Shown: piece after piece, positions 42,949 through 51,219 of the stretch
Layout: the number at the start of each line of letters is the position of its first letter
How positions within the stretch are numbered: position 1 is the first letter of the stretch
Notes under the pieces: generated by a model
Told to the model about the DNA's origin: nothing
Database searches by the model: none
What the model saw: only the letters and a program-made list of their open reading frames with translations
DNA from: JBOFDK01 sp051656485
GTDB lineage: Bacteria > Bacillota > Clostridia > Lachnospirales > Cellulosilyticaceae
NCBI GenBank assembly: GCA_051656485.1
Contig: JBOGBZ010000004.1
Coordinates: forward strand, 24,067 to 88,066
Reading direction: 5' to 3'
DNA: 64,000 nucleotides
Position numbers and translations under genes: made by a program

Positions 42949-43228
42949 TAAATTCCCCTCCTACAAGTCACATTATAGGTAGTTTAAAAATTCTAAACAT
43001 AATTTATTTTAACATTTTTTACCATTTTGTACAAGTTTTCCTACTCTTTTGTTTTAACATTTTTTCCTTATTTTACCTATTATTTTTTGTGATTTTTGTC
43101 TATACTTTATTTTATTTTTGTTTTTTATCATTATTTTCCCTCGAAAATTCTCATTATTTTGTCTATTTTTTTCTTTTATTTTTATGGGAATCTTTTATTT
43201 CTCTCCTACGTATACTATTATGATGGAA
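42949..43228 (-). other. AT-rich 280-bp gap upstream of glgC
   Basis: No gene is visible. On minus a TATAAT lies at about 42970-42976, but no good -35 is paired with it. Two near-identical copies of AAAAAATGTTAAAA (about 43008-43022 and 43055-43069) lie further upstream. Beyond these I see only low-complexity T-rich sequence. Confidence 0.5.
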
Positions 43229-43264
43229 AATAAAAAAGATAAGCTAGTGTGACCTAGCTTATCT
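43229..43264 (-). terminator. Terminator of purR
   Basis: AGATAAGCTAG and CTAGCTTATCT form an 11-bp stem with a 6-nt loop; on minus TTTTTTATTTT follows. Confidence 0.9.
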
Positions 43265-43265
43265 G

Positions 43266-44078
43266 TTATTCAATCGAACTATAAATATTCACTTTTTTAG
43301 TTGCTTCATCCATGGTGTCTAACCATAGTAAAGTTTTAAAATCATCTACTAATTTTCTTTCTGGTTCTCTCGTAGCCATAAGTACACCTACGCCTACCAT
43401 TTCTGCTTGGAACTCTTGCATCAAGTCGATAATACCTTTTGCAGTTCCTCCTGCTTTCATAAAGTCATCTATAAATAAGACTTTTGCACCCTTTTTAATC
43501 GCTCTTGTAGATAGACACATGGTTTTGATACGGTGGTTACTTCCTGTAATGTAATTCATATAAATCACTGTTCCATCAGTCAGTTTACTTTGATTTCTTA
43601 CAACGACCATTGGCTTATTTAATGCACGTGCTGTCATTAAAGCAATCGGAATACCTTTTGTCTCTACTGTAATGACGTAATCAATTTCACTACCATTAAA
43701 CATACTCGCTAATGCCATCCCTATCTTCTTAGAGATTTGTGGTGAATAAAGCATGTCATTGGTATAGATATACCCGCCAGGAATCATACGCTCTGATTGA
43801 TCAATCATCGTGCACAGCTCCTCAGTAAACTCCTTCATCTGTTCATGATTCATCAGAGGATTATAAACTACGCCTCCTGCTGCACCCGAGATTGTATCAA
43901 TAACACCTAGTTGGTAGTTTTGGAATAACTCTTTGATAACATCTATGTCTTCACTAATCGTAGATTTTGCGCAATTAAACAGCTCGCAAAAATACGTCAA
44001 TGTAAAAATTTGATTAGGATGATTGGTTAATATACTAGATATAACGCCTATTCTTTCATTTTTTTGAACTTTTTTCAT
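43266..44078 (-). CDS. purR: Purine operon repressor PurR (PRPP-responsive)
   Basis: This 270-residue Bacillus-type PurR has an N-terminal winged helix (about 1-75: ERIGVISSILTNHPNQIFTL...CAKSTISEDIDVIKELF) and a C-terminal phosphoribosyltransferase-like domain whose PRPP loop is VLFIDDFMKAGGTAKG. It represses purine genes and is released by PRPP, made by prs nearby. ATG at 44078 (or TTG at 44081) follows GGAG. A pair of PurBox-like sites lies about 50 bp upstream, suggesting autoregulation. Confidence 0.95.
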   Translation of the reverse strand: MKKVQKNERIGVISSILTNHPNQIFTLTYFCELFNCAKSTISEDIDVIKELFQNYQLGVIDTISGAAGGVVYNPLMNHEQMKEFTEELCTMIDQSERMIPGGYIYTNDMLYSPQISKKIGMALASMFNGSEIDYVITVETKGIPIALMTARALNKPMVVVRNQSKLTDGTVIYMNYITGSNHRIKTMCLSTRAIKKGAKVLFIDDFMKAGGTAKGIIDLMQEFQAEMVGVGVLMATREPERKLVDDFKTLLWLDTMDEATKKVNIYSSIE

Positions 44079-44129
44079 CAACTTTTAACTCCTTTAGTTT
44101 TTCTATTTAGATTCTATTATACCCAAAAA

Positions 44130-44166
44130 ACCGAATATTTCAATCGTTTAATTACTAAATATTCGA
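44130..44166. promoter_or_regulatory. PurBox pair between purR and murC
   Basis: CGAATATTT (44132-44140) and its exact inverse AAATATTCG (44157-44165) are 16 bp apart, with flanking A/T tracts. This matches the Bacillus PurR arrangement of two inverted PurBoxes (CCGAA-type, 16-17 bp apart). Confidence 0.75.
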
Positions 44167-44303
44167 ATTATTTATGAGGTTTTGGTATACATCCTTAAAA
44201 TATTTTAACTGTTTATCGTTTTAAGTGTATTATCTCTACTTATTATAGTATAATACGTATTAAAGATTATTATAGATTTTAAAAGATTGGAAGGATATTC
44301 ATT

Positions 44304-45686
44304 ATGATTGATATTCATTTAGATGGTATGAATAAACATATTTATTTTATTGGTATAGGTGGCATTAGTATGAGCGGCTTATCCGAAATTATGCATGCTC
44401 GTGGTTATAGAGTTAGTGGCTCTGATATGAAGCATTCTGAAATCACCAAGCAATTACAAGCAAAAAACATCGACGTTTTTGTACCTCATAGTGGCTCTCA
44501 CATTAACTCAGATATTGATTTAGTCGTTTATACAGCAGCTATTGCTTCTGATAACCCTGAACTTGTAAAAGCTAAAGAATTAGGTCTTCAAGTTGTTTCT
44601 CGTTCTCAATTTTTAGGCTATCTTATGAATACATATAAATATCCAATATGTATTTCCGGTACACATGGAAAAACCACTACTACCTCTATGCTTTCTGAAA
44701 CATTCATCAGTAGCGGACTTAATCCTACAATTACTGTCGGGGGTATCCTAAAGTCTATCCAAGGTAATATTCGCCTTGGTGGTGATGAGTACTTCATTAC
44801 TGAAGCCTGTGAGTATTGTGACAGTTTCTTAAACTTCTTCCCTAAAGTTGGCGTTATTCTTAACATCGAAGAAGATCATATGGATTATTTCAAAGATCTT
44901 GACCAGATTCGTTCTTCTTTCCTTAAGTTTGGTAAGCTCATTGCGTGGGACGGTTTCTTAGCGATCAATGGTCATATCGAGCACATTGAACCTCTCCTTT
45001 CAGAGATGGTATGCAAAGTTGAAACATTCGGTCTTGATGAGAACTTTGACTGGTATGCGAAGAACATCGTCTTTGATGATACTGCTTGCCCTTCTTTTGA
45101 TGTCTACTATAAAGGTTCTTTCATGGGGAACTTAAAACTTCACGTTGCAGGTATGCACAATGTATTAAATGCTTTATCTGTATGTGCAGTTTGTCATTTC
45201 GTGCATATCGATCTTGCAAGCATTAACCTTGGTCTTTCACTTTTCACAGGTGCTAACCAACGTTTTGAAATCAAAGGTAAGTTACATGACATTACCATTG
45301 TTGATGATTATGCACATCATCCAACAGAGATTGCTGCTACACTTTCTGTGGCTAAAGCATTCCCTCATAATCGTCTTTTCGTGGTATTCCAACCACACAC
45401 TTATACACGTACCAAAGCCTTCCTTTCTGACTTCGCCGCTGTGCTTTCAGAAGCTGATAATGTCATTATAACTGATATTTATGCTGCACGTGAGAAAAAC
45501 CCCGGCGACATCCATGCGATGGATATCATCAGCCATATGGATACTTCTGACAAAAACATTCTTTATCTGGCAGATTTCAGTGAGATTGCTGACTATCTTT
45601 TAGAGAACTGTGTTCCTGGTGATTTAATCATCACTATGGGCGCTGGAAATGTCAATCAGATTGCTGATATTTTACTTGGTAAGTAA
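44304..45686 (+). CDS. murC: UDP-N-acetylmuramate--L-alanine ligase
   Basis: This 460-residue ligase adds L-Ala to UDP-MurNAc in peptidoglycan synthesis. Visible are the N-terminal Rossmann motif HIYFIGIGGISMSGLSEIM, the ATP loop CISGTHGKTTTTSM, EACEYCDSFLNF, and DDYAHHPTEIAATL. Length is normal. GGAAGGA precedes the ATG. Strong synteny with purR is common. A terminator follows. Confidence 0.98.
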   Translation: MIDIHLDGMNKHIYFIGIGGISMSGLSEIMHARGYRVSGSDMKHSEITKQLQAKNIDVFVPHSGSHINSDIDLVVYTAAIASDNPELVKAKELGLQVVSRSQFLGYLMNTYKYPICISGTHGKTTTTSMLSETFISSGLNPTITVGGILKSIQGNIRLGGDEYFITEACEYCDSFLNFFPKVGVILNIEEDHMDYFKDLDQIRSSFLKFGKLIAWDGFLAINGHIEHIEPLLSEMVCKVETFGLDENFDWYAKNIVFDDTACPSFDVYYKGSFMGNLKLHVAGMHNVLNALSVCAVCHFVHIDLASINLGLSLFTGANQRFEIKGKLHDITIVDDYAHHPTEIAATLSVAKAFPHNRLFVVFQPHTYTRTKAFLSDFAAVLSEADNVIITDIYAAREKNPGDIHAMDIISHMDTSDKNILYLADFSEIADYLLENCVPGDLIITMGAGNVNQIADILLGK

Positions 45687-45693
45687 AGTTTTG

Positions 45694-45722
45694 CTCCTCT
45701 TTTTAGGAAGAGGAGTTTTTTT
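45694..45722 (+). terminator. Terminator of murC
   Basis: CTCCTCTT and AAGAGGAG form a stem with a 6-nt loop, followed by seven T. Confidence 0.9.
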
Positions 45723-45799
45723 ATTTAACACCATGTTATTTAGAAGGTTTTGTGCTATAATACTAGCACAATGATTTTATTTTTAAGGAGGCGCTTGTT

Positions 45800-46858
45800 G
45801 TGGCATGTATTACATTCAATCATTCAACTACTGAGACCATTTCTGTACCGTATTGGTTCATATCAGATTATATGCCCCAAGCATTAGGTGGCTACGTTAA
45901 AGTCTATCTCTATTTGCTAGGAGCTTATCAGAACGCTCCTGAATCTCTCGATTTAGAAGAAGCTGCTAAAACTTTGGACATGCTCTACTCTGAGCTTATG
46001 GCCGCACTGCATTACTGGCACGAAAAGAAGGTGCTAGACTTTGCTGAACTTGATGAAGATAGCTACGAACTTACTTTCAATTTCATCAAGCCACTTGCTT
46101 CTAATACTGCACGTAAAATCCAGTCCATCCAAGGTAATGTCTCTCGCATGCATCTACAGCAGACGCGTCCACATTATACAACAGATGAATTAAGCCTATA
46201 TAAAAAGCAACACCAGTCTATCGCTAATCTTTTTATTATCGCTGAGAAATACTTAGGTAGATTGCTGTCTAATACTGACCAGCAAGTCCTCTTCGGCCTT
46301 TATGATTGGCTTAATATGCCTCTCGATTTAATTGAGTTTTTAGTGGAGTATTGTGCTTCTAATAATCATACCCATATTCGCTATATCGAAAAAGTAGCAC
46401 TCAGTTGGGTAGACCAAGGAATCACCTCTGTAGAAGCTGCCCAAGCTCAGACGACTATTACTCAGAAATACCGTCAAATACTAAAGACGCTTGGTCGTAG
46501 TGGGGAGACCATCACCAAGCATGAACGTGAACTACTTGATAAATGGTTGGCATCCTTTGATTTATCCCTCCTTTTAGAAGCTTGCAAACGCACCGTGCTT
46601 CAAGCTTCTAGTCCTAGCCTTAAATATGTAGGCTCTATCTTAGATAATTGGACTAAGAACAATGTTAAAACATTAGAAGATGTGGAAAAACTAGATAAAG
46701 AGTATACCAATCAACCTACTGGTTCTTCTAATAATAAGAAAGCAATACCTAAAAATAAAACTTTCACATCTATGTATTCTCACAATTGGGATTTAGATGA
46801 ATTAGAAACCCGCGCAAGTGACTATATGGAACAAACACTTTATGGAGGTAAATCCTAA
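45800..46858 (+). CDS. DnaD domain replication protein
   Basis: This 352-residue protein has an N-terminal winged-helix-like DnaD_N region (VPYWFISDYMPQALGGYVKVYLYLLG) and a DnaB_2/DnaD-type C-terminal domain (about residues 160-300), with IIAEKYLGRLLSNTDQQ, the IEFLVEYCASNNH stretch, and KYVGSILDNW. DnaD-like proteins work in helicase loading and replication restart. The start is GTG at 45800 after AAGGAGG. It overlaps the next gene (TAATG), encoding a DnaI-like loader, which supports a common role. Confidence 0.92.
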   Translation: MACITFNHSTTETISVPYWFISDYMPQALGGYVKVYLYLLGAYQNAPESLDLEEAAKTLDMLYSELMAALHYWHEKKVLDFAELDEDSYELTFNFIKPLASNTARKIQSIQGNVSRMHLQQTRPHYTTDELSLYKKQHQSIANLFIIAEKYLGRLLSNTDQQVLFGLYDWLNMPLDLIEFLVEYCASNNHTHIRYIEKVALSWVDQGITSVEAAQAQTTITQKYRQILKTLGRSGETITKHERELLDKWLASFDLSLLLEACKRTVLQASSPSLKYVGSILDNWTKNNVKTLEDVEKLDKEYTNQPTGSSNNKKAIPKNKTFTSMYSHNWDLDELETRASDYMEQTLYGGKS

Positions 46859-47892
46859 TGACTACTACTGGTGCCCAATATAAACTACTCATCCAAGAGT
46901 ATGATAAAAAGCGCACACGTGCATTACACGAGAAGCGTGAACGCGAAGAACAGATTTATCGTGAAATACCTGACATTGAAAAAATCGATCGTTCCCTTAG
47001 CAAAATAGGCATCCATCTTCTGAAGTGTTCACTTCAACCTAATGGAGATGAACTCATGGCTGCTTATCGCCAAAAAAACGAAGATTTAGTACGTCATAAA
47101 AAGCAACTCCTTGTGGAATACGGCTATGCTTATGATTACCTAGATTTACACCATGACTGTCCTACCTGTCAGGATACAGGCTTTATCAATGACCATCCAT
47201 CTACTGAAGAGAATGGTACGATGTTTTTCTCTAAAAGCACACCTTGTAAGTGTTTTCAGCAAGCACTTATCGACCTTGCTTATAGCCAGTCTAATCTAAA
47301 GAATGTTCTTCAACGTGAGAATTTTAATACATTCCGCTTTGACGTCTACTCTGACCAAGTTAATCCTAGATTTGGCCAATCACCACGTGATAAAATGCGT
47401 AAAATCTATGATAAGGCTGTTGCCTTTACAGAGTATTTTGACACACGTAAGGAAAACCTACTTTTCTTAGGACCTACTGGTCTTGGGAAGACCTTCCTTT
47501 GTAATTGTATCGCTAAAGAGATCTTAGATAAGGGTTATAGTGTGCTTTATTTAACTGCCCAAGAACTCTTCTCACTCTTTGAAGAGTCTCGCTTCCATCG
47601 TGACGATATGGAAGATGAATCGAAGAATGCGCTAGGTACACTCTTCACCGTTGATTTACTTGTTATTGATGACTTTGGTACGGAAGTTCAGAACTCTTTT
47701 ACTGCACCTGATTTATTCCATGTCATTAATACCCGCTATCTCAATAAAAAATCGACTATTATCTCTACAAATCTCCCATCCAAGGACCTTCAGTCCCTTT
47801 ATTCAGACCGTATCATCTCTAGATTATTTGGTAACTATGATGTGTGTCGTGTCTTTGGAGATGATATCAGACTTCTTAAATTACGCTCTTAA
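46858..47892 (+). CDS. DnaI/DnaC-like helicase loader ATPase
   Basis: This 344-residue AAA+ protein probably loads DnaB helicase. The N-terminal part is a coiled, charged region (residues 1-90) with a cysteine cluster CPTCQDTG...CKC (about 101-131), a likely zinc site as in DnaI. The ATPase domain (about 180-340) has FLGPTGLGKTFLCN, LLVIDDFGTE and STNLPSKDL. It overlaps the DnaD gene by a few bases. Bacillus DnaI is a reasonable counterpart. Confidence 0.92.
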   Translation: MTTTGAQYKLLIQEYDKKRTRALHEKREREEQIYREIPDIEKIDRSLSKIGIHLLKCSLQPNGDELMAAYRQKNEDLVRHKKQLLVEYGYAYDYLDLHHDCPTCQDTGFINDHPSTEENGTMFFSKSTPCKCFQQALIDLAYSQSNLKNVLQRENFNTFRFDVYSDQVNPRFGQSPRDKMRKIYDKAVAFTEYFDTRKENLLFLGPTGLGKTFLCNCIAKEILDKGYSVLYLTAQELFSLFEESRFHRDDMEDESKNALGTLFTVDLLVIDDFGTEVQNSFTAPDLFHVINTRYLNKKSTIISTNLPSKDLQSLYSDRIISRLFGNYDVCRVFGDDIRLLKLRS

Positions 47893-47895
47893 TTC

Positions 47896-47929
47896 GCCTT
47901 AGCTTGGAAAAGCTAGGGCTTTCTTTTTT
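47896..47929 (+). terminator. Terminator of the DnaD-DnaI unit
   Basis: GCCTTAGCTT pairs with AAGCTAGGGC (one G-U) and is followed by TTTCTTTTTT. Confidence 0.82.
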
Positions 47930-47992
47930 GTATGATGGATATTTCCTACCTGTCCTTAATATATATGTATATAAGACAAGGAGGACATATCT

Positions 47993-49327
47993 ATGTTTTG
48001 TACAATTCAACTTTCAAAATCTGACCCTACTCCCTTATATATACAACTTGCAAACGAACTTTCAAAGCTTATTAAAAGTGAACAACTTCCTGCTCATACA
48101 AAGCTTCCAACCATTCGTTCACTTTCTCGTAAGCTAAGTATTAATCGTGATACTGTTGTAAGTGCCTATAAGGTTTTAGAAAACCAAGGGCTTATCTTAG
48201 CTTATGTCGGTAATGGTACCTATGTAGCACCTAAGCACACCCTTTCATCTTCACCTACTACTTCACCTATTCCCTGTAGTTCACTGGGTTTTTCCAAAGA
48301 CTTGTTTCCCACTTCTATCCTGAAATCCATCTTGGATGATGTGGTGGCTACGGAAGGCTGGCAAGCATTTGCCGACCCTCTTCACCGTGAGAAAAATATG
48401 ATTCGCGAAGCCATCGTTTCTTACTTTGCTTCTGTCGGTGTTGAGACGACCTCAGCGGGCGTTAGACTCCTTCATCATTTTTCTTCTTTTTTATTAGAAT
48501 TACTTAAGCTTCATCCAAATAGTTGTATTTGTGTAGAGGCTAACCATGATTTGACTTATACGTCTTTTTTACGCTCCTTAGGTATCAAACTTATAGAGAT
48601 TCCGCTAACACCTCATGGTATGTGTATCCAAACATTAGAAGAGACTCTGAAGCATCATAGCGTTTCTTTTGTCTGTGTATCTACTTACGTCCAAAATCCC
48701 ACTGGCATTAGCTACGATACTACCACCAAGGAAAAACTCTTAGAGCTAGCTTCTACCTATGATTTTTATATTTTAGAAGATGGCACCTATAGTGATTTTG
48801 CTTACGCTACTGAATGCCTTAAACCGCTACATCAATTAGATCACTCTGGCCACGTTATTTATATCTATCATTTTTCTAAATTATATTTGCCTTACTTACA
48901 TTATAGTTTTGTCGCACTACCCAAACAGCTTGCTGCTCGCCTTGCTGATTTATATGAATACACCCTCAATGAACGGGTACTTTATTTCTATCTCCAATCA
49001 CCACTCTTTCATCAACTACGTCTCGATCTTATTCAGCATACCTACAGCTATTTCCAAATGGTCCAAGACGTACTCTTAGAGTTAGAAGATGTATTAGAAC
49101 CTTACACAGTGGATGGTGGCTTATTCTTTTGGATTAGACCCCTCAAGCATTCTGTGTCAGATATTTCTTCGGTATTCTTAAAGAATCATCTGATCATCTC
49201 ACCTGGGGAAATCTTCTCCTTTAAAACCAATAGCCCTTACTTTAGACTTTCTCTTTCCCAGCTGACACCCGATTCGCTGCCACTTCTTATCAAGTCACTT
49301 TATGAACTCAAAAAAGCTGCCATTTAA
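47993..49327 (+). CDS. MocR-type GntR regulator with aminotransferase domain
   Basis: This 444-residue regulator has a GntR winged helix (about residues 8-78: YIQLANELSKLIKSEQLPAH, LPTIRSLSRKLSINRDTVVSAYKVLE) joined to a fold-type I aminotransferase-like domain. PLP-binding candidates are YVQNPTG, LEDGTYSDFAY (usually EDDYDSEF) and the Lys in YHFSKLYLPYLHYSF. It probably senses PLP or an amino acid to control an unidentified target. AAGGAGG precedes the ATG. No divergent partner gene is next to it. Confidence 0.88.
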   Translation: MFCTIQLSKSDPTPLYIQLANELSKLIKSEQLPAHTKLPTIRSLSRKLSINRDTVVSAYKVLENQGLILAYVGNGTYVAPKHTLSSSPTTSPIPCSSLGFSKDLFPTSILKSILDDVVATEGWQAFADPLHREKNMIREAIVSYFASVGVETTSAGVRLLHHFSSFLLELLKLHPNSCICVEANHDLTYTSFLRSLGIKLIEIPLTPHGMCIQTLEETLKHHSVSFVCVSTYVQNPTGISYDTTTKEKLLELASTYDFYILEDGTYSDFAYATECLKPLHQLDHSGHVIYIYHFSKLYLPYLHYSFVALPKQLAARLADLYEYTLNERVLYFYLQSPLFHQLRLDLIQHTYSYFQMVQDVLLELEDVLEPYTVDGGLFFWIRPLKHSVSDISSVFLKNHLIISPGEIFSFKTNSPYFRLSLSQLTPDSLPLLIKSLYELKKAAI

Positions 49328-49338
49328 GGCAGCTTTTA
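49311..49338. terminator. Bidirectional terminator for MocR and CwlD genes
   Basis: AAAAAGCTGCC and GGCAGCTTTT pair around ATTTAA, overlapping the ends of both convergent genes. Confidence 0.88.
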
Positions 49339-50046
49339 TTGTGCTTTTATATCTTCTGTTTGTTCAAAGAAGCTAACGATTCCACGGTAAATCGCCCATG
49401 CCACCTTATCTTGATAAGCCTCACTTACAAGCAATGCTTCCTCTTCTTCATTTGTAAGAAATCCACATTCAATGATAATACCTGGCATCTCACTTACTTT
49501 TAGCACATAGTAATCTTTACTACTTTTTATTTTGCGTGTATTATTACTATCTGCAAAATCTTGAATGGCTTTTTGTACATTGGTCGCTAAAAGCTTTGCT
49601 TCTTCAGAATCTTTATAATAGAAAACCTGTGCGCCTCTTACTTGTGGCTGGGTAAATGCATTTTGATGAATGCTTATAAGCACATCTGCTTCACTTACCT
49701 CCATCACTTGTTTACGATGACTCATGTCTTTTCGCTTATGGGTGTTGCCTCCTGGTCCTTCTAGGTAGCTGTCATCTGTACGTGTCATAATGACGGTTGC
49801 TCCTGATTGCTCTAAGTAATTCTTCAATTTCATGGCGATTTGCAAATTGATTTCATCTTCATGCACGCCCTTAGAGCCTACCTTTCCAGGGTCATGTCCA
49901 CCATGTCCGGGGTCAATCACAATGACTTTTGAAGCTGTTGCTAACCCAAACGTTTCTGCACTTGTATTTGCAAATTTGAGATATGTACAAAATCCTATTA
50001 GACAGATAAATAAGACGACCATCATGTTATTGCTATGTTTTTTCAC
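49336..50046 (-). CDS. cwlD: N-acetylmuramoyl-L-alanine amidase CwlD (spore cortex)
   Basis: This 236-residue amidase makes muramic-delta-lactam in spore cortex, with PdaA. An N-terminal membrane span/signal (about residues 7-25) precedes an Amidase_3 domain with zinc ligands in VIDPGHGGHDPG, IHQNAF, and the catalytic Glu in IIIECGFLTNEEE. GTG at 50046 has AGGAAGG 7 nt upstream; the ATG at 50070 is less well placed. Single Amidase_3 domain and short length fit CwlD rather than a vegetative amidase. Confidence 0.9.
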   Translation of the reverse strand: MKKHSNNMMVVLFICLIGFCTYLKFANTSAETFGLATASKVIVIDPGHGGHDPGKVGSKGVHEDEINLQIAMKLKNYLEQSGATVIMTRTDDSYLEGPGGNTHKRKDMSHRKQVMEVSEADVLISIHQNAFTQPQVRGAQVFYYKDSEEAKLLATNVQKAIQDFADSNNTRKIKSSKDYYVLKVSEMPGIIIECGFLTNEEEEALLVSEAYQDKVAWAIYRGIVSFFEQTEDIKAQ

Positions 50047-50115
50047 ATTAGCACCTTCCTTACCATACATTGTCCTCTTTTCATTGTATTAGTAAGGGGG
50101 CTATTTCATTCCTGT

Positions 50116-51099
50116 TTACCCCAGTATTTGGTCAATTTCTGCTATTTCTTCTTCTGAGAACTCAAGGTTCTCTAAAGCCTGTACATTCTCTCTAATCTGA
50201 GACACTTTGCTTGCACCAATTAAAGCTGATGTCACACCACCTGGACGCAAAGTCCATGCAATAGCCATCTGTGCCAAAGTCTGGTTACGCTTTTGTGCCA
50301 GCACATTCAGCTGCTCGATCTTCTCCATAACCTCTTCGGTGATTTGACCTTCCTTTAAGTGACCATGAGCTTTAGCCGCTCTTGAGTCCTCTGGGATGTT
50401 CCCACCTAAGTACTTATTGGTAAGTAGGCCTTGTGCTAATGGGCAAAATGCGATAGAGCCAATGCCCTCTTGTTTTAATGTATCTGTCAAGCCATCTTCT
50501 ATCCAGCGGTTGAGCATGGAATACGATGGTTGATGTATAAGGCAAGGTACCCCCATACCTTTTAAAATGCTCGAAGCCTTCTTTGTATCCAGTGGATTGT
50601 AACTAGAAATCCCCACATATAATGCTTTTCCTTGATGAACAGCCGTTGCAAGTGCACCCATGGTCTCTTCAAGGGGTGTGTCAGGGTCTCTTCTATGAGA
50701 ATAAAAAATGTCTACATAATCAAGCCCCATACGCTTTAAACTCTGGTCTAAGCTTGCTAGTAAGTATTTTCTAGATCCAAAGTTCCCATAAGGTCCTGGC
50801 CACATGTCCCATCCTGCTTTTGTAGAAATCAATAATTCATCGCGGTAGCCGTAGAGCTCTTGCTTTAGGATCTTTCCAAAAGTTTCTTCGGCTGATCCTG
50901 GTGGTGGCCCATAATTATTCGCTAAATCAAAGTGTGTGATACCTAAATTAAAAGCCTCTATAATCATCTCTTTACTATTTTCATATGTATCTACCCCACC
51001 AAAGTTATGCCATAACCCTAGTGATACAGCTGGTAATAAAATGCCACTGTTTCCACATCTGCGGTAAAGCATTTTATCATATCTATTTGACTGAATCAT
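50116..51099 (-). CDS. Aldo/keto reductase (YghZ-like)
   Basis: This 327-residue NADPH-dependent oxidoreductase has the AKR fold: LPAVSLGLWHNFGG, the catalytic Asp/Tyr in HFDLANNYGPPPGSAEE, Lys in LISTKAGWD, HRRDPDTPLEETM and the cofactor tail ALIGASKVSQIRENV. It is close to YghZ (L-glyceraldehyde-3-phosphate reductase) and the potassium-channel beta subunit group. GGAGGG precedes the ATG. The physiological substrate is unknown. Confidence 0.92.
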   Translation of the reverse strand: MIQSNRYDKMLYRRCGNSGILLPAVSLGLWHNFGGVDTYENSKEMIIEAFNLGITHFDLANNYGPPPGSAEETFGKILKQELYGYRDELLISTKAGWDMWPGPYGNFGSRKYLLASLDQSLKRMGLDYVDIFYSHRRDPDTPLEETMGALATAVHQGKALYVGISSYNPLDTKKASSILKGMGVPCLIHQPSYSMLNRWIEDGLTDTLKQEGIGSIAFCPLAQGLLTNKYLGGNIPEDSRAAKAHGHLKEGQITEEVMEKIEQLNVLAQKRNQTLAQMAIAWTLRPGGVTSALIGASKVSQIRENVQALENLEFSEEEIAEIDQILG

Positions 51100-51184
51100 A
51101 ATGTTCCCTCCTTCTCATCTTTCCTATCATACTACTAATCACATCTTATTTCTATACTCTTTTTTGTTAAATACTTATTTATAC

Positions 51185-51211
51185 AGAAAAAACCATGCAG
51201 TTTATGCATGG
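51185..51211 (-). terminator. Terminator of the GH18 gene
   Basis: CCATGCA and TGCATGG form a stem with a 5-nt loop; on minus TTTTTT follows the 3' arm. Confidence 0.8.
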
Positions 51212-51219
51212 CCTTTTCG

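Noticed and set aside
43008..43069. Two AAAAAATGTTAAAA copies upstream of glgC
   Set aside because: Low-complexity AT-rich sequence; chance repetition is likely.
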